From contig NZ_CP024627.1 in NCBI RefSeq assembly GCF_024449095.1, positions 1,984,001 through 2,048,000 on the forward strand: a stretch of 64,000 bases of DNA. Direction: 5' to 3'. Below, in pieces: positions 18,654 to 30,098 of the stretch. This DNA comes from Vibrio coralliilyticus. GTDB taxonomy: Bacteria > Pseudomonadota > Gammaproteobacteria > Enterobacterales > Vibrionaceae. The translations under genes were made by a program, and so were the position numbers. The stretch's first letter is position 1, and each line of letters opens with the position of its first letter. Under the pieces are notes generated by a model. That model saw nothing but the letters and a program-made list of their open reading frames with translations, was not told the DNA's origin and searched no databases.

Positions 18654-20192
18654 ATGACAACGAAAACGAAAAAGGCAACGAAGAAAAAGACACTGCCAGA
18701 TGGCCCAGATTGGACATTTGACCTTCTTGAACGCTACCACGTAGAAATAAAACGTGTCGCCGATCACTATCGTCTGGATACCTACCCTAACCAGATCGAA
18801 GTCATCACGTCAGAGCAGATGATGGACGCTTACTCAAGTATCGGTATGCCCATCAACTACAATCACTGGTCATTTGGCAAAAAATTCATCCAGACGGAGC
18901 AAGGCTATAAACATGGTCAAATGGGACTTGCGTATGAAATTGTTATCAATTCAGATCCTTGTATCGCCTACTTAATGGAAGAAAACACAGTGACTATGCA
19001 AGCACTAGTTATGGCGCACGCATGTTATGGTCACAACTCCTTCTTTAAAGGTAATTACCTGTTTCAAACGTGGACAGATGCGAGCTCCATTATCGATTAC
19101 TTACTGTTTGCCAAAAACTACATTGCGGAATGTGAACAAAAATATGGTGTACAAGAGGTAGAAGACTTATTGGATTCATGCCACGCTCTGATGAATTTTG
19201 GTGTTGACCGTTATAAACGCCCCGAAAAAATCTCTATTGCAGAAGAAAAAATGCGTCAGGAAGAGCGAGAAGCTTATCTACAATCTCAGGTCAATGACTT
19301 ATGGCGTACCGTGCCCAAAGGGAAAGTAGAACAAGAAGAATCGAAAATCCGATTCCCATCCGAGCCACAAGAGAATATTCTCTACTTTATTGAAAAACAC
19401 GCACCACTACTTGAACCTTGGCAACGAGAAATCGTTCGTATAGTGCGAAAAATCAGCCAATACTTCTACCCTCAGAAACAAACTCAAGTGATGAACGAAG
19501 GGTGGGCAACCTTCTGGCATTACACCATACTCAATCACATGTATGACGAAGGGCTAGTGACTGAACGTTTCATTTTAGAGTTCCTTCACAGTCATACCAG
19601 TGTGGTGGCTCAACCTGCCTATAACAGCCCTTACTTCAGCGGCATTAACCCTTACGCTTTAGGCTTCGCTATGTTCCGTGATATTCGCAGAATCTGTGAA
19701 GAACCTACTGACGAAGATAAAGAATGGTTCCCAGAGCTCGCGGGAACGGATTGGCTCGAGGCCGTTCACTTTGCAATGAAAAACTTCAAAGACGAAAGCT
19801 TCATCAGTCAATATCTCTCTCCTAAACTAATGCGTGATTTTAAGCTTTTTGCCATTACCGATGATGATAGGAAGAACTACGTCGAAGTCACGGCTATCCA
19901 CAATGACCTTGGTTATCGGGACATTCGTGAAAAATTGGCAGGCCAATACAACTTAAGCAGCCTTGAGCCGAATATTCAGGTCTTCAATGTCGATGTTAGA
20001 GGCGATCGTTCACTCACACTACAGTATGTGCCACATGACCGTATTCCACTTGACGATAGCTATGATGAAGTCTTGAAGCATTTATATCGCCTTTGGGGGT
20101 TTGATGTCATTCTTGAAGAGGTCAAAGAGTCAGGTAGAAGAGAGATTCTCGGTACTTGCCCTAAACGCAACGACTACGATGGTAAAATCTAA
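18654..20192 (+). CDS. ycgB: SpoVR family protein (YcgB-like)
   Basis: 512 residues, similar in length to E. coli YcgB (510). The start at 18654 has GGAGG upstream; the frame also runs back 22 codons into yeaH without a better site. The N-terminus is very lysine-rich, then comes the SpoVR body with NHWSFGKKF near residue 70 and HACYGHNSFF near 125, a cluster of His, Glu and Tyr residues that suggests a metal site. A second HxxH-like stretch (WHYTILNHM) is near 290. The family is needed for spore cortex in Bacillus and stress/stationary phase in enterics; its activity is unknown. Third gene of the yeaG operon. Confidence 0.9.
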   Translation: MTTKTKKATKKKTLPDGPDWTFDLLERYHVEIKRVADHYRLDTYPNQIEVITSEQMMDAYSSIGMPINYNHWSFGKKFIQTEQGYKHGQMGLAYEIVINSDPCIAYLMEENTVTMQALVMAHACYGHNSFFKGNYLFQTWTDASSIIDYLLFAKNYIAECEQKYGVQEVEDLLDSCHALMNFGVDRYKRPEKISIAEEKMRQEEREAYLQSQVNDLWRTVPKGKVEQEESKIRFPSEPQENILYFIEKHAPLLEPWQREIVRIVRKISQYFYPQKQTQVMNEGWATFWHYTILNHMYDEGLVTERFILEFLHSHTSVVAQPAYNSPYFSGINPYALGFAMFRDIRRICEEPTDEDKEWFPELAGTDWLEAVHFAMKNFKDESFISQYLSPKLMRDFKLFAITDDDRKNYVEVTAIHNDLGYRDIREKLAGQYNLSSLEPNIQVFNVDVRGDRSLTLQYVPHDRIPLDDSYDEVLKHLYRLWGFDVILEEVKESGRREILGTCPKRNDYDGKI

Positions 20193-20199
20193 CCATAAA

Positions 20200-20220
20200 A
20201 AAGGCCCCGCTGGGGCCTTT
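20200..20220. terminator. Bidirectional terminator between spoVR-like gene and kdsB
   Basis: A 9-bp stem (20200–20208 with 20212–20220), loop GCT, with A- and T-runs on the flanks. Stops both convergent operons. Confidence 0.88.
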
Positions 20221-20222
20221 CA

Positions 20223-20975
20223 TTATTTGTTAGCAATGAGTTTTCTCACTACCTCTAAGTCTTCTGGTGTGTCCACTCCTGCTGGAGGCGCTTCTTTCGC
20301 CACTTCAACATGAATTTTCTCACCATACCAAAGTACACGAAGTTGCTCTAAGCTTTCGATTTTCTCTAGAGTGGTTGGTTCCCAGTTGATATAGGTATTA
20401 ATGAAACCAGCACGATAGGCATATATTCCTATGTGACGCATCAGAGGTTGAGCAACCGTTTTTCCACCATTGGCAAAATTATCTCGATCCCAAGGTATAG
20501 TTGCACGACTAAAATACATCGCATAACCATCTTTATCCGTTAGAACTTTCACAGCATTCGGGTTAAAAACTTCGTCTTCATGTGAGATTTCTACCGCTAG
20601 GGTCGCCATTGGAGCTTGGCTTGCAGCAAGGTTATTAGCCACCTGCGTAATAATGGTAGGCGGGATCAGCGGTTCATCCCCCTGAACATTCACGATCACA
20701 TGATCATCTGGAATCTTCATGACCTTAACGACTTCAGCTAAACGCTCAGTTCCTGATTCATGTTCTGCAGATGTCATACAAACCTCACCACCAAATGCTT
20801 TAACAGCATTCTCAACTCGCACATCATCTGTTGCCACAATGACTTTTTCTGCACCGGCTTGTAAAGACTGCTCATAAACCCACTGAACCATTGGCTTCCC
20901 ACTAATATCAGCTAATGGTTTACCGGGCAGACGAGTGGACTCGTATCGCGCGGGTATGACAACGGTAAACGACAT
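20223..20975 (-). CDS. kdsB: 3-deoxy-manno-octulosonate cytidylyltransferase KdsB
   Basis: 250 residues. Activates Kdo with CTP to CMP-Kdo for the lipopolysaccharide inner core. The nucleotide-binding N-terminus [17 protein letters not shown] (4–20) is the family hallmark, and NVQGDEPLI near residue 95 carries the metal-binding aspartate. Its ATG overlaps the ycaR stop (TAATG), so it is translationally coupled. Last gene of comEC-msbA-lpxK-ycaR-kdsB, the same order as in E. coli apart from an inserted gene there. Confidence 0.96.
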   Translation of the reverse strand: MSFTVVIPARYESTRLPGKPLADISGKPMVQWVYEQSLQAGAEKVIVATDDVRVENAVKAFGGEVCMTSAEHESGTERLAEVVKVMKIPDDHVIVNVQGDEPLIPPTIITQVANNLAASQAPMATLAVEISHEDEVFNPNAVKVLTDKDGYAMYFSRATIPWDRDNFANGGKTVAQPLMRHIGIYAYRAGFINTYINWEPTTLEKIESLEQLRVLWYGEKIHVEVAKEAPPAGVDTPEDLEVVRKLIANK

Positions 20976-21154
20976 TATCGCCCCTCTTCCATGCTCATCT
21001 CGCGCGCTTCTGGTTCCAACAAAACAGGAATACCTTCTTTGATAGGGTAAGCAAGGCGATCTAACTTGCAGATCAGTTCTTGTTTATCTTTATCAAACGT
21101 TAGTTTGCCTTTACACACTGGGCAAGCAACAATCTCAAGCAGACGGTGATCCAT
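20975..21154 (-). CDS. ycaR: Trm112/YcaR family small protein
   Basis: 59 residues, starting [18 protein letters not shown] with CPVC at residues 11–14 and a third cysteine at 29, then an acidic tail. This is the Trm112-like zinc-ribbon family; E. coli YcaR (60 residues) has the same location. Its start lies 20 bases inside the lpxK 3' end and its stop shares bases with the kdsB ATG. Biochemical role unknown; Trm112 proteins elsewhere stabilise methyltransferases. Confidence 0.9.
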   Translation of the reverse strand: MDHRLLEIVACPVCKGKLTFDKDKQELICKLDRLAYPIKEGIPVLLEPEAREMSMEEGR

Positions 21155-22142
21155 ACTTTTCCTTAACCTCTTTAATCTTACTCAAAATACGCGTCTCATC
21201 TAGAGCACTAAAACTAGCAGTGACCGGAAGATACCACCAGTTTAGCTCTGCATAGCTCGCGCATTTTACTGCATCTTTCTCTGTCATAATCAAATGTTGG
21301 CCTTGACTTGCCAAGGCTCTCAACTCTGACGGTTCAAAATCTTTGTGGTCGGCAAAACCTTGGGTTACAACAGGAGACGCGCCAAGAGCCTCCAACGTGT
21401 TAAAAAACCTAGGAGGATGCCCAATGCCAGCTATCGCAACGAGCAGGTCTAAATGGCTTACAGGCACTGTTTCTCCTGTTTTCAGGTTAACAGCAAGCTT
21501 AGGTGTCAATGTCATGGCAGCTTCATTCTCTCTTGCCTGACCACCATTGGTGATAATGAAGTCAACCGAGGCTAACCGCTCTGTTGGTTCACGTAGAGGG
21601 CCAAGAGGTATGAGCTGTTCACAGCCAAATCGACGATGGCCATCTACCACCACAATCTCAACATCTCTTTGTAGTGCGTAGTGCTGTAAACCATCATCAG
21701 TAATGACAATATCTACGTCAAGAGGAAGCAAAGTTTTCACGGCATCACTGCGCACAGGAGATACTGCAACAGGCACTCCGGTGCGCTTGAAAATAAGTTT
21801 AGGCTCATCACCACAATGCTTGGTCGATGTTTGCTCTTCCACTAGCAGAGGATAGCACGGCGCTTTAGCGCCATAACCGCGAGAAACGACCCCTGGTGAA
21901 TATCCCATTGCTTGGAGTTTCTCCACCAGCCAAATCACAACAGGTGTTTTACCATTACCACCAGCGGTAATATTACCCACGACTACAACAGGTATAGGCG
22001 CTTTATAGCTGTCTTTTTTACCCGATTGAAATGCTTGACGCCGAGCTCGGCTTATCATCCAAAAAACTCGGCTAAGTGGCCACAACAAGGGCCACAGAAC
22101 ATAGCGAATAGGATGGTTTTCAAACCAGATTTTTTCAATCAC
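21135..22142 (-). CDS. lpxK: Tetraacyldisaccharide 4'-kinase LpxK
   Basis: 335 residues. Phosphorylates the 4' position of the lipid A precursor at the inner face of the inner membrane. A hydrophobic amphipathic N-terminus (about 14–32) is followed by the P-loop [12 protein letters not shown] (56–67) typical of Lpx[13 protein letters not shown] near residue 150 is another family motif. The start is GTG at 22142, three bases after the msbA stop. It overlaps ycaR by 20 bases at the 3' end. Couples directly to MsbA, which exports the finished lipid A core. Confidence 0.96.
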   Translation of the reverse strand: MIEKIWFENHPIRYVLWPLLWPLSRVFWMISRARRQAFQSGKKDSYKAPIPVVVVGNITAGGNGKTPVVIWLVEKLQAMGYSPGVVSRGYGAKAPCYPLLVEEQTSTKHCGDEPKLIFKRTGVPVAVSPVRSDAVKTLLPLDVDIVITDDGLQHYALQRDVEIVVVDGHRRFGCEQLIPLGPLREPTERLASVDFIITNGGQARENEAAMTLTPKLAVNLKTGETVPVSHLDLLVAIAGIGHPPRFFNTLEALGASPVVTQGFADHKDFEPSELRALASQGQHLIMTEKDAVKCASYAELNWWYLPVTASFSALDETRILSKIKEVKEKYGSPSA

Positions 22143-22145
22143 CGT

Positions 22146-23894
22146 TTAAGCACCAAACTGAATTCGATGCAGTTGCGCATACGCGCCGTCTTTCTCTATC
22201 AAGGTGGCATGATCACCACGCTCAACGATCTCACCTTCGTCAACGACCAGAATCTCATCGGCCTTTTCAATCGTAGATAATCTATGCGCAATCACAAGCA
22301 CCGTTTTGTTCTTCTGAAGCTCATCTAATGCTGACTGAATAGCCTTTTCTGACTCGGTATCAAGTGCAGAGGTCGCTTCATCGAGAATCAAAACTGGTGC
22401 ATCACGCAATAAAGCGCGGGCAATGGCGATACGCTGACGCTGACCGCCGGAAAGGCTTGTCCCGTTTTCACCAATAATGGTATCCAGCCCATCATCCATA
22501 TTATCGATAAAGTCCATCGCATAAGCTAAGCGAGCAGCTTCTTCAATCTGCTCACGGCTGTAATCCTCAGTGGCAGCATAAGCGATGTTATTGGCAATGG
22601 TGTCGTTAAATAAATGCACATTTTGCGAAACCAGCGCAAAATGACTACGGAGGTTGGTCAGCTTGTAATCCCGAATATCATGACCATCTAATTCGATGCT
22701 GCCTGAATCAACGTCATAAAAACGGGTAAAGAGGTTAGCAATGGTACTCTTACCCGAACCAGAACGACCAACAAGGGCGACTGTTTTGCCTTTTGGTATA
22801 CTAAAGCTCACATTTCTCAGTGCTGGAGCTTCTTTCCCTTCATAAGTAAACGTCACATTTTTTACAGTCACTTCGCCACGAGCTTTGTCAGTCTCATACT
22901 GACCGTTGTCTTGCTCTGTTTCCAAGTCCATTAAGGCAAACAAGGTTTGGCTCGCCGCCATACCTCGCTGAAACTCTGAAGTCACATTGGTGAGAGCTTT
23001 CAGTGGACGTAATAGTCCAAACATAGCGGAAAAGACGACCGTGAAGGTACCGGGTGTCAGCTGTTCTTTAATCGAATCCACACTCGCTAAGAAAAGCACC
23101 ACAACCAAGGCGATAGAAGCAATGATCTGAATCACAGGGTTGGCAATGGCTTGTGCAGCAACCAGCTTCATCGACTGCTGGCGCATTTGGTTGCTCACAG
23201 TATCAAAGCGCTCTCGTTCAACCCCCTGGCCTCCATAACTTAGTACGACCTTATGCCCTTTTAACATCTGTTCCGCAGATGCAGTCACATGCCCCATAGT
23301 GTCTTGCATACTCTTAGATATCTTACGGAACCGCTTTGAAACAATACCAATGGCCCAAGCGACAAGTGGTGCGACAATGAAAAGTACCAGTGACAGTTGC
23401 CAGCTATTCCAAAACATCAGTACCAGTAAACCGATAATACTTGCACCTTCACGAACAATACTGACTAGGGCTCGACTGGTGGCACCTGCTACCTGCTCTG
23501 AGTCATAAGTAATGCGAGACAGCAACCCACCTGTGGATTCTTTATCAAAATAAGACACTGGCATATGCATAAACTGACTAAAGATCCGCCGACGCATTAA
23601 CATAACGACGTTGCCTGATACCCAACTCAAACAGTAGGCAGAAACAAATCCACTCAGTCCTCGAAGAACCATCATGCCAAAAACAATGAAAGGCAGCGTG
23701 CGAAGAAAATTAGATTCGGTATCCCCAAAACCTTCATCCAGTAGAGGTTTTAGTAGCGATACCATGTAAGTATCCGCAACCGCATTGATAATGAGAGCAA
23801 CGACCGCGACAGCGAGACCCGCTTTGTACAGGCGAATATAGGTCCAGAGACGCTTAAAAGTCTGCAGGGTCGTTTCATCTTGATTAAGAGACAT
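22146..23894 (-). CDS. msbA: Lipid A export permease/ATP-binding protein MsbA
   Basis: 582 residues, the E. coli MsbA length. Six membrane helices in the N-terminal half, then an ABC ATPase with GRSGSGKST (Walker A, about 377–385), LSGGQRQR (signature), [11 protein letters not shown] (Walker B) and the switch histidine in IAHRLS. A homodimer that flips lipid A–core across the inner membrane. It lies 31 bases after comEC and 3 bases before lpxK. Complete, with no odd residues. Confidence 0.97.
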   Translation of the reverse strand: MSLNQDETTLQTFKRLWTYIRLYKAGLAVAVVALIINAVADTYMVSLLKPLLDEGFGDTESNFLRTLPFIVFGMMVLRGLSGFVSAYCLSWVSGNVVMLMRRRIFSQFMHMPVSYFDKESTGGLLSRITYDSEQVAGATSRALVSIVREGASIIGLLVLMFWNSWQLSLVLFIVAPLVAWAIGIVSKRFRKISKSMQDTMGHVTASAEQMLKGHKVVLSYGGQGVERERFDTVSNQMRQQSMKLVAAQAIANPVIQIIASIALVVVLFLASVDSIKEQLTPGTFTVVFSAMFGLLRPLKALTNVTSEFQRGMAASQTLFALMDLETEQDNGQYETDKARGEVTVKNVTFTYEGKEAPALRNVSFSIPKGKTVALVGRSGSGKSTIANLFTRFYDVDSGSIELDGHDIRDYKLTNLRSHFALVSQNVHLFNDTIANNIAYAATEDYSREQIEEAARLAYAMDFIDNMDDGLDTIIGENGTSLSGGQRQRIAIARALLRDAPVLILDEATSALDTESEKAIQSALDELQKNKTVLVIAHRLSTIEKADEILVVDEGEIVERGDHATLIEKDGAYAQLHRIQFGA

Positions 23895-23925
23895 AGAACT
23901 GCTTATTTTTCTTACAATATTCGCG

Positions 23926-26157
23926 CTATTCTACCCCCTTACGTAGCGTCTGCCTATACCAAGCCCGACCTTTCCTTGCTCTGATTGCCTCCACTTTCCA
24001 CTCTAGTGGATAAAAGCTGATGCTAATTTGTCCAGCACTGCCAGTGTCGAGCCATTGAACCCCTAAGTTTTGGTATCTTTTTACAACACTTGGATGAGGC
24101 AATAACCACTTCCCTGCTTTTGCCGTTGAGCCTATGGCTAATTCTGGACTAACTGATTCTATAAAACGGGGAGTTGATGAAGTTCGGCTGCCATGATGAG
24201 GAGCAATGAGAATGTCACTGTCAAGTAACTCAGCCTCTCTTACCAGCAGCCACTCAACAATGGCATCCACATCGCCAGATAACAAAACGGATTGCTGGAG
24301 CTCAGGATGAAAAAGTCGTACAACGCAAGAATGCGGGTTGTATGCTCGCTTGACCGCATTGGATGGCCACAAAAACTCCAACTCTAGGTTTCCCCACTGT
24401 AAATGACTCTCTCTAAGGCAGGCTTGAGCACCCGTTATTTGCTGACTTGCAATCAGTTTTTTTGGTTGCCAATATTGAATGAGATGTTCCATTCCTCCTG
24501 AATGGTCCTTATCCGAATGAGATATAATCAACATATCAATCTCATCGACTCCATGGTAGTGGAGAAAAGGAGTGATCACTTGCTCTGCGATACTACTTCC
24601 GCTCCAAGCCATACCTGTGTCATAAACAATGGCGTGAGAACCTTGCTTCACTACAATGGCTAAGCCGTGACCAACATCTAAAACAAAGACTTGCCATACT
24701 GGGGGAGTCCTCCAGTTGATAGTATGGATAAACAAGCAAATCACTATAGCTGCCATGCCTAGACGGCTTAGCCAGTGAGTCAGCACCAAGAAGAAAAATC
24801 CCAGAAATAATAAAGTTATTTGGTGTTGGCTAAGAGTCACCCAACCATTCTCAGCAAGGGGAATTACAAACAATACTGGCTTTAAAACTACATCGACCCA
24901 TCCCCACATAAAAGATGCGTTCAACAGGCACTCCATCATCAACGCCAACAATGTCATTGGGACCACAATGAAACTGAACCAAGGAACAAAGACTAAATTG
25001 TATAAAAAGCTACTTAAACTAAGACCATAAAAAGAAGCCGCAACAAGCGGAGTCATTCCGACCACTAATACCAGTTGTAGTCGTAGTGCATTTATCCAAC
25101 TTGCGCGTGGATGTAATGAAACAAAAATAAGAATAATCGCGACGGCCCACATGGATAACCAGAGGCTAGAAGACGTCGATGAAAATGGGTCAAGCATCAG
25201 CAACCAAGATAGAATCATCAGCCACTTGTAGCTAGCAGGAAGACGCTTAAAGGAGACTTGCAAGAGTACCATTAAGCAACATGCCCAAAGTGCTCTTTGA
25301 GTGGGAATGGAAAACCCGGCTAACCATGCGTATGTACTTGCTAATGCAATCGCAATGACAAAGGGAGCATGTACTGCTTTAGGCAAAGCTCTTAAAACCC
25401 ACTTTCCTAACAACCAACCGACATAAAAAACAATGCCAATATGTAACCCCGAAATAGCGATGAGATGACTGAGCCCACTGGCTTTTAAGTGTTCTTTTAA
25501 CTCAGCGGTCAGAGCATCACGAACGCCAAACGTCAGGGCCAAAATTATCCCACGGCTTGGCAGGAGATCTATAGAGTCCGCAACTTGCTGATACAAGCTA
25601 TAGCGAATAGTACTTAACTGTCGAACCCAATAATTCGCTTTCACTTTGACGGTAGCTTTACCCACAATACGCTTTTGTAACGCATACGTTTCGCGATCGA
25701 AACCAACCTCATTGAGTAAACCGGCAATAGGCTTAAGCTTAACTCTCGCGGTGATCTCATCACCTGGGGTAAGCATGTCAGGTGAGGCAAGCCATATTCT
25801 AGGCCTCAATAAAATGTGTAAGTCTTTACCGTTAATTGATCTCACCACAGCTTCCCCTTGAAAACCGTGACTTATTTGCTTAAAAAAGCTGTCAACCTTC
25901 GCATTTATGGTAATATCCTGACCAGCTTGGAAAAGGATTGCTTGCTGGTGACGTAAAAGGTTACTGTGTACCACGAGTATCAAGCATGCGAATACAAAAC
26001 CAGCACACCACCTCAGCGATTTTGAGCTTATGCTGAGCATCAGGGTCAAGAGACAGGGAAACAACCACTCCCATGATGGCATGTACCACCAAAATTGAGC
26101 GGTTGATATAAGGAAAGAGAACGAAATAAGCGTCCAGTAATTAAAGTAGAGAGTCAT
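23926..26157 (-). CDS. comEC: ComEC/Rec2 family DNA internalization protein
   Basis: 743 residues. N-terminal membrane helices, a soluble OB-like DUF4131 region (about 70–180), the competence domain of many helices (about 200–470, with AISGLHIG), then a metallo-beta-lactamase-like domain with HSDKDHSGG near 545–553. ComEC forms the inner-membrane channel for single-stranded DNA in natural transformation, a known ability of chitin-grown vibrios. AGGG precedes the ATG. It is divergent from the DUF2062 gene with only 8 bases between the start codons. Intact by length and motifs. Confidence 0.93.
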   Translation of the reverse strand: MTLYFNYWTLISFSFLISTAQFWWYMPSWEWLFPCLLTLMLSISSKSLRWCAGFVFACLILVVHSNLLRHQQAILFQAGQDITINAKVDSFFKQISHGFQGEAVVRSINGKDLHILLRPRIWLASPDMLTPGDEITARVKLKPIAGLLNEVGFDRETYALQKRIVGKATVKVKANYWVRQLSTIRYSLYQQVADSIDLLPSRGIILALTFGVRDALTAELKEHLKASGLSHLIAISGLHIGIVFYVGWLLGKWVLRALPKAVHAPFVIAIALASTYAWLAGFSIPTQRALWACCLMVLLQVSFKRLPASYKWLMILSWLLMLDPFSSTSSSLWLSMWAVAIILIFVSLHPRASWINALRLQLVLVVGMTPLVAASFYGLSLSSFLYNLVFVPWFSFIVVPMTLLALMMECLLNASFMWGWVDVVLKPVLFVIPLAENGWVTLSQHQITLLFLGFFFLVLTHWLSRLGMAAIVICLFIHTINWRTPPVWQVFVLDVGHGLAIVVKQGSHAIVYDTGMAWSGSSIAEQVITPFLHYHGVDEIDMLIISHSDKDHSGGMEHLIQYWQPKKLIASQQITGAQACLRESHLQWGNLELEFLWPSNAVKRAYNPHSCVVRLFHPELQQSVLLSGDVDAIVEWLLVREAELLDSDILIAPHHGSRTSSTPRFIESVSPELAIGSTAKAGKWLLPHPSVVKRYQNLGVQWLDTGSAGQISISFYPLEWKVEAIRARKGRAWYRQTLRKGVE

Positions 26158-26165
26158 ATTTCCCT

Positions 26166-26696
26166 ATGCCAAGAAAATTCATCAAACGCTTTATGCCTGA
26201 CCACGAAGTAATAAAGCGTCAGAAAGCACTCAAAATTTTTGGCAACGTGCTGTACAACCCAAACCTATGGTGTCTAAACCGGCGCTCTGCGTCTGGGGCA
26301 TTTGCTGTTGGCCTATTTATGGCTTTCGTTCCTCTCCCTAGCCAGATGATCATGTCCGCTGGCTTGGCCATTCTTTGTGGCGTTAATCTTCCTTTATCCG
26401 TGGCTTTAGTTTGGGTAAGTAACCCCATTACCATGCCAGTGCTGTTTTATTTTGCGTACAAAGTGGGCGCTTGGGTGATGCACACTCCTCCACAGGCTTT
26501 TCACTTTGAGTTATCGTGGGAGTTTATCTTGCATCAGATGAGCACTATCGGCCCCCCTTTCCTACTTGGCTGCATTATTTGCGGTATCGCCTCTGCAATT
26601 GCTGGCTACTTTGGTATTACAGCTCTGTGGCGATACTCTGTTGTGCGTAGCTGGCAACAACGAAAGATTAGATTAGGCGGGTTGCTTAAGAAGTAG
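26166..26696 (+). CDS. DUF2062 family membrane protein
   Basis: 176 residues. A basic N-terminus, then two or three hydrophobic stretches (about 45–110 and 135–165) including PITMPVLFYFAYKVG, the mark of DUF2062. In other bacteria this domain sits alone or fused to glycosyltransferases; its function is unknown. The start at 26166 has no clear ribosome site, because the 8 bases before it belong to the comEC gap; its promoter must lie within comEC coding sequence. Confidence 0.8.
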   Translation: MPRKFIKRFMPDHEVIKRQKALKIFGNVLYNPNLWCLNRRSASGAFAVGLFMAFVPLPSQMIMSAGLAILCGVNLPLSVALVWVSNPITMPVLFYFAYKVGAWVMHTPPQAFHFELSWEFILHQMSTIGPPFLLGCIICGIASAIAGYFGITALWRYSVVRSWQQRKIRLGGLLKK

Positions 26697-26762
26697 AAGT
26701 TGATATGACCAGAATTCGACCAAACTTAGTAGAACATGAAACGGTTATGTCGACTAAAAATG

Positions 26763-26787
26763 AAAAAGGACCACTTAGGTCCTTTTT
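26763..26787. terminator. Bidirectional terminator between the DUF2062 gene and lolE
   Basis: A 10-bp stem (26763–26772 with 26778–26787) and a 5-base loop, with A- and T-tracts on the two strands. Confidence 0.88.
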
Positions 26788-26799
26788 TCGTTAGCACTT

Positions 26800-28044
26800 C
26801 TATTTTGCGCTTAATACAGCAGCGGGGTTGAGTTTGCTGGCACGCGATGCTGGGTACCAAGTCGCGAGTAGACTTAAAACGATTGCCGTTCCTGAAACCA
26901 ACCCCACATCTGATAAGTTGATTTGAGAAGGAAGAAAATCAACAAAATAGATATCACCAGATAAGAACTGGTGTCCAACTAACCCCTCGAGACCTTTGAT
27001 CAGTTCAGTTAAATTCGCTGCCACTAAAACGCCACAGACACTTCCGACTAGACTACCGAGCACTCCAGAGAAGACTCCTTGCCAGACAAAAATACGCTTG
27101 ATGAGACCATCACTTCCTCCCATGGTTCGTAATATTGCAATCTCTGAAGCGCGATCTTTCACCGCCATCATTAGTGTAGAGACAATATTAAAACTTGCGA
27201 CGCCAATGACGAGTACCATAACTACATACATAATTGTTCGTACAAGCTGGATGTCACGATACAGAAAACCGTACGTCTGTTGCCAGCTACGCAAATAAAC
27301 ATAGACGTTCAGTGTATTCCCTGCCTCTCGGACAATTTGCGTTGCATTCAAGACATCAGAGACTCTTAAAGAGACCCCCGTAACGGCCTCACCCAACTTA
27401 GCGTACTGCTGAGCATCTTTCAGAGGAACCAATGCTAAATTATGATCAATCTGCCCATTAAGTTTAAGTAATCCCACCACTCTGACACGAACGCGTTTAG
27501 GAGCCTGAACCTTGGTAGTCGAACCCGATGTCGGGATCATAAGCGTAATATAATCGCCTTGAGAAACACCTAATAGCTTTGCTACCCCTTGACCCAGAAT
27601 GACTTGCTTATCTCCAGCTCTAAACTGCTTCCACACTTGAGCATCGATGTATTGGCTCATATTAGAAACCGCTGACTCTTGTTCGGGATCGATACCTCTG
27701 ACTTCAAGCGCTTTAAGCTGTTGACCTTTTTCCGCCAAAGCTGTGATCTTTACGTAGGGCGCTGCTGCTTCTACTTTAGGGTGTTTCTCCGCTTGCTCAA
27801 CCACAGACAGCCATCCCTCTATCGGCCCGCGAACTCCTTCAAACTCACCATGAGCGATCACCGATAACACGCGATTTTTTAACTCGCGCTCAAACCCATT
27901 CATTGCCGACAAACCAATGATGATCACTGCCACACCAACCGCAATACCAATCGTGGAAGACAAGGAAATAAACGACACCATTTTGTTGCGCTGTTTTGCT
28001 CGGCTAAAGCGACCACCAATAAACAGGGAAAGAGATGAGAACAA
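26800..28044 (-). CDS. lolE: Lipoprotein-releasing ABC transporter permease LolE
   Basis: 414 residues from a TTG at 28044, exactly the E. coli LolE length. The TTG is chosen because AGGAGG lies six bases upstream and the protein then begins FSSLSLFIGGRF, as LolE should; the frame runs further upstream only inside lolD. One N-terminal helix, a large periplasmic domain (about 50–265), then three helices with an FtsX-like core. With LolC and LolD it extracts mature outer-membrane lipoproteins from the inner membrane for LolA. One base separates it from the lolD stop. Confidence 0.95.
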   Translation of the reverse strand: MFSSLSLFIGGRFSRAKQRNKMVSFISLSSTIGIAVGVAVIIIGLSAMNGFERELKNRVLSVIAHGEFEGVRGPIEGWLSVVEQAEKHPKVEAAAPYVKITALAEKGQQLKALEVRGIDPEQESAVSNMSQYIDAQVWKQFRAGDKQVILGQGVAKLLGVSQGDYITLMIPTSGSTTKVQAPKRVRVRVVGLLKLNGQIDHNLALVPLKDAQQYAKLGEAVTGVSLRVSDVLNATQIVREAGNTLNVYVYLRSWQQTYGFLYRDIQLVRTIMYVVMVLVIGVASFNIVSTLMMAVKDRASEIAILRTMGGSDGLIKRIFVWQGVFSGVLGSLVGSVCGVLVAANLTELIKGLEGLVGHQFLSGDIYFVDFLPSQINLSDVGLVSGTAIVLSLLATWYPASRASKLNPAAVLSAK

Positions 28045-28045
28045 A

Positions 28046-28732
28046 TTACGCCTCCTGCACATTGAGTAGCAAACCATCTTGCATGTGTAATTGACGGTCC
28101 ATCTTGCTAGCCAACTCCCCATCATGAGTCACGACCAAGAAAGCGGTACCGGATTGCTCATTCAATTCGCGCATCAGATCATAAATAGCGAGCGCTGTTT
28201 TGTGATCTAAGTTACCCGTGGGTTCATCTGCTAAAACAAGGGCCGGATTATTGACTAGTGCTCGAGCAATAGCGACACGCTGCCGTTCACCACCAGAAAG
28301 CTCTGAAGGACGATGATCAATACGATGACTCAAACCGACTTTGTCCAGCAGCGCTTTTGCCGCCTCTTTCGCCTTGGCTGTTTTAGTTCCACCAATAAGC
28401 AGTGGCATAGCAACATTTTCCAGCGCACTAAAGTCCGCCAACAGGTGATGAAACTGATAAACAAAGCCAAGATGCTGGTTGCGAAGCTTAGCTTGTTTAT
28501 TCGAACTCAACTGAGACAAGTTCTGCCCTAAAAAAGTGACTTCTCCCTGAGTGGTATCATCCAACGCTCCTAAAATATGCAACAAAGTACTTTTTCCTGA
28601 GCCTGAAGAGCCAATAATGGAGACTAACTCACCTTTCTTCAGTTCGAAACTGACCCCTTTAAGTACTTGAGTATCCAGAGAACCCTCGCGATAGGTTTTA
28701 CAAATATTATGACATTGAAGCAGGTTACTCAT
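28046..28732 (-). CDS. lolD: Lipoprotein-releasing ABC transporter ATP-binding protein LolD
   Basis: 228 residues. Walker [10 protein letters not shown] near 42–50, signature LSGGERQR near 147–154, Walker [13 protein letters not shown], and the switch histidine in VVTHDGE. Belongs to the MacB/LolD subfamily. Its ATG lies 8 bases inside lolC and its stop almost touches lolE, so the three genes are tightly coupled. Powers release of lipoproteins such as LpoB, YcfL and the COG3014 protein in this window. Confidence 0.97.
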   Translation of the reverse strand: MSNLLQCHNICKTYREGSLDTQVLKGVSFELKKGELVSIIGSSGSGKSTLLHILGALDDTTQGEVTFLGQNLSQLSSNKQAKLRNQHLGFVYQFHHLLADFSALENVAMPLLIGGTKTAKAKEAAKALLDKVGLSHRIDHRPSELSGGERQRVAIARALVNNPALVLADEPTGNLDHKTALAIYDLMRELNEQSGTAFLVVTHDGELASKMDRQLHMQDGLLLNVQEA

Positions 28733-29933
28733 ATCTCAAAGCCTCAGCTGGTTTAACGGAAGATGCACGAAAAGACGGAAAAAGTGTTGCCAGTAGACTG
28801 AGTGCAATAGCAAGAACAACCACGATAGCTATTTGAATAGGGTTGATAACGATCGGCAACTGGCCGCCTACTGCGAACAAAGCAACCCCTGCACCATCAA
28901 GTAACGTATTAAGGTTGTTGGCGAGTAGAACACCCAAAGTCCCGCCCATGAGCGAGCCAATGACACCACTGCTCGCACCCTGGACCATAAAAATCGCCAG
29001 AATTTGTCTATCTGTCATTCCTTGAGTTTTCAAAATCGCCACTTCTGACTGCTTTTCCATTACAACCATAATCAGAGCCGAAATAATGTTGAAGGCAGCG
29101 ACGCCAATGATTAAACCTAACATTAAGCCCATCATATTCTTTTCCATTCGGACCGCCTGAAACAGTTCACCTCGTTGATCTCTCCAATCCTGCCATTGCC
29201 AACTGTCAGGAAGAGGCATCTTACTGAGCTCGCCAACCACAAAAGGATCATCAAAAAACAATCGCCAGCCCGTAATCGTGTCTTTTTTGAAACGTAACAA
29301 TCGTGCCGCATCATCAATATGAGTCAACATTAACTGACCATCGACATCTGACCCCGTGTTATAAATACCCGCAACGGTAAATATGCGTTGACTTGGAATT
29401 CGACCAAGTGGCGTAAACTGGCTGGCACTTGTGACCATTAAACGAACCTTGTCACCAAGCGAAACATCTATTGCTCTCGCTAAAGTATGCCCAATGAACA
29501 CCTGATATTTGCCTGCTTGCAAAGATGACAACCGACCAGCAACCAAATGCGACTCAATAGGGTCACGATCACTAGGTTTAATGCCAATTAGTAGGCCTGC
29601 GGAAAGATTGTCAGAGCTTTGAACCACAGCTTCGCTTTGTACAATGGGCTCAGGATGCGCAGCTGTCGATAACTGCTTGGCGAAATCAGGAGCTTGTTCA
29701 GTATAAGGCGTTTTGCCATCCACTTCAGACACAATCGCCTGAGGCAAGACACCTAAAATGCGCCCTTTAAGCTGCGCTTCAAAGCCGTTCATCACTGAAA
29801 GCACCGTCACGAGAGCCATCACACCAATCGTGATACCTGCGGTAGACATGTAGGAAACAAAACGGCTGAACCTATCACCTGAGCGGCCGCGTAAGTAGCG
29901 TAAGCCAATAAAGGTGGAAACCGGATGGAACAT
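28725..29933 (-). CDS. lolC: Lipoprotein-releasing ABC transporter permease LolC
   Basis: 402 residues from the ATG at 29933, which gives [16 protein letters not shown], closely similar to the E. coli LolC N-terminus; a TTG four codons earlier is less likely. Neither has a good ribosome site. One N-terminal helix, a periplasmic domain that recruits LolA in E. coli, and three C-terminal helices. Overlaps lolD by 8 bases. First gene of lolCDE, 165 bases from the divergent PilZ gene. Confidence 0.95.
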   Translation of the reverse strand: MFHPVSTFIGLRYLRGRSGDRFSRFVSYMSTAGITIGVMALVTVLSVMNGFEAQLKGRILGVLPQAIVSEVDGKTPYTEQAPDFAKQLSTAAHPEPIVQSEAVVQSSDNLSAGLLIGIKPSDRDPIESHLVAGRLSSLQAGKYQVFIGHTLARAIDVSLGDKVRLMVTSASQFTPLGRIPSQRIFTVAGIYNTGSDVDGQLMLTHIDDAARLLRFKKDTITGWRLFFDDPFVVGELSKMPLPDSWQWQDWRDQRGELFQAVRMEKNMMGLMLGLIIGVAAFNIISALIMVVMEKQSEVAILKTQGMTDRQILAIFMVQGASSGVIGSLMGGTLGVLLANNLNTLLDGAGVALFAVGGQLPIVINPIQIAIVVVLAIALSLLATLFPSFRASSVKPAEALRYE

Positions 29934-30098
29934 ATATAAAACCAATAACGTTTGATAAGCGATACTGTAACGATTTATAGCTAGAGGTTGTAGCCCCTAA
30001 ATGCCAATTAGACGTCAAAATGTGTGATAAACAATGACATACCTTGATTAGTTGCTTCTTATAGCGATAATCAAAGGATAACCTAAAGGAATTTTCAC

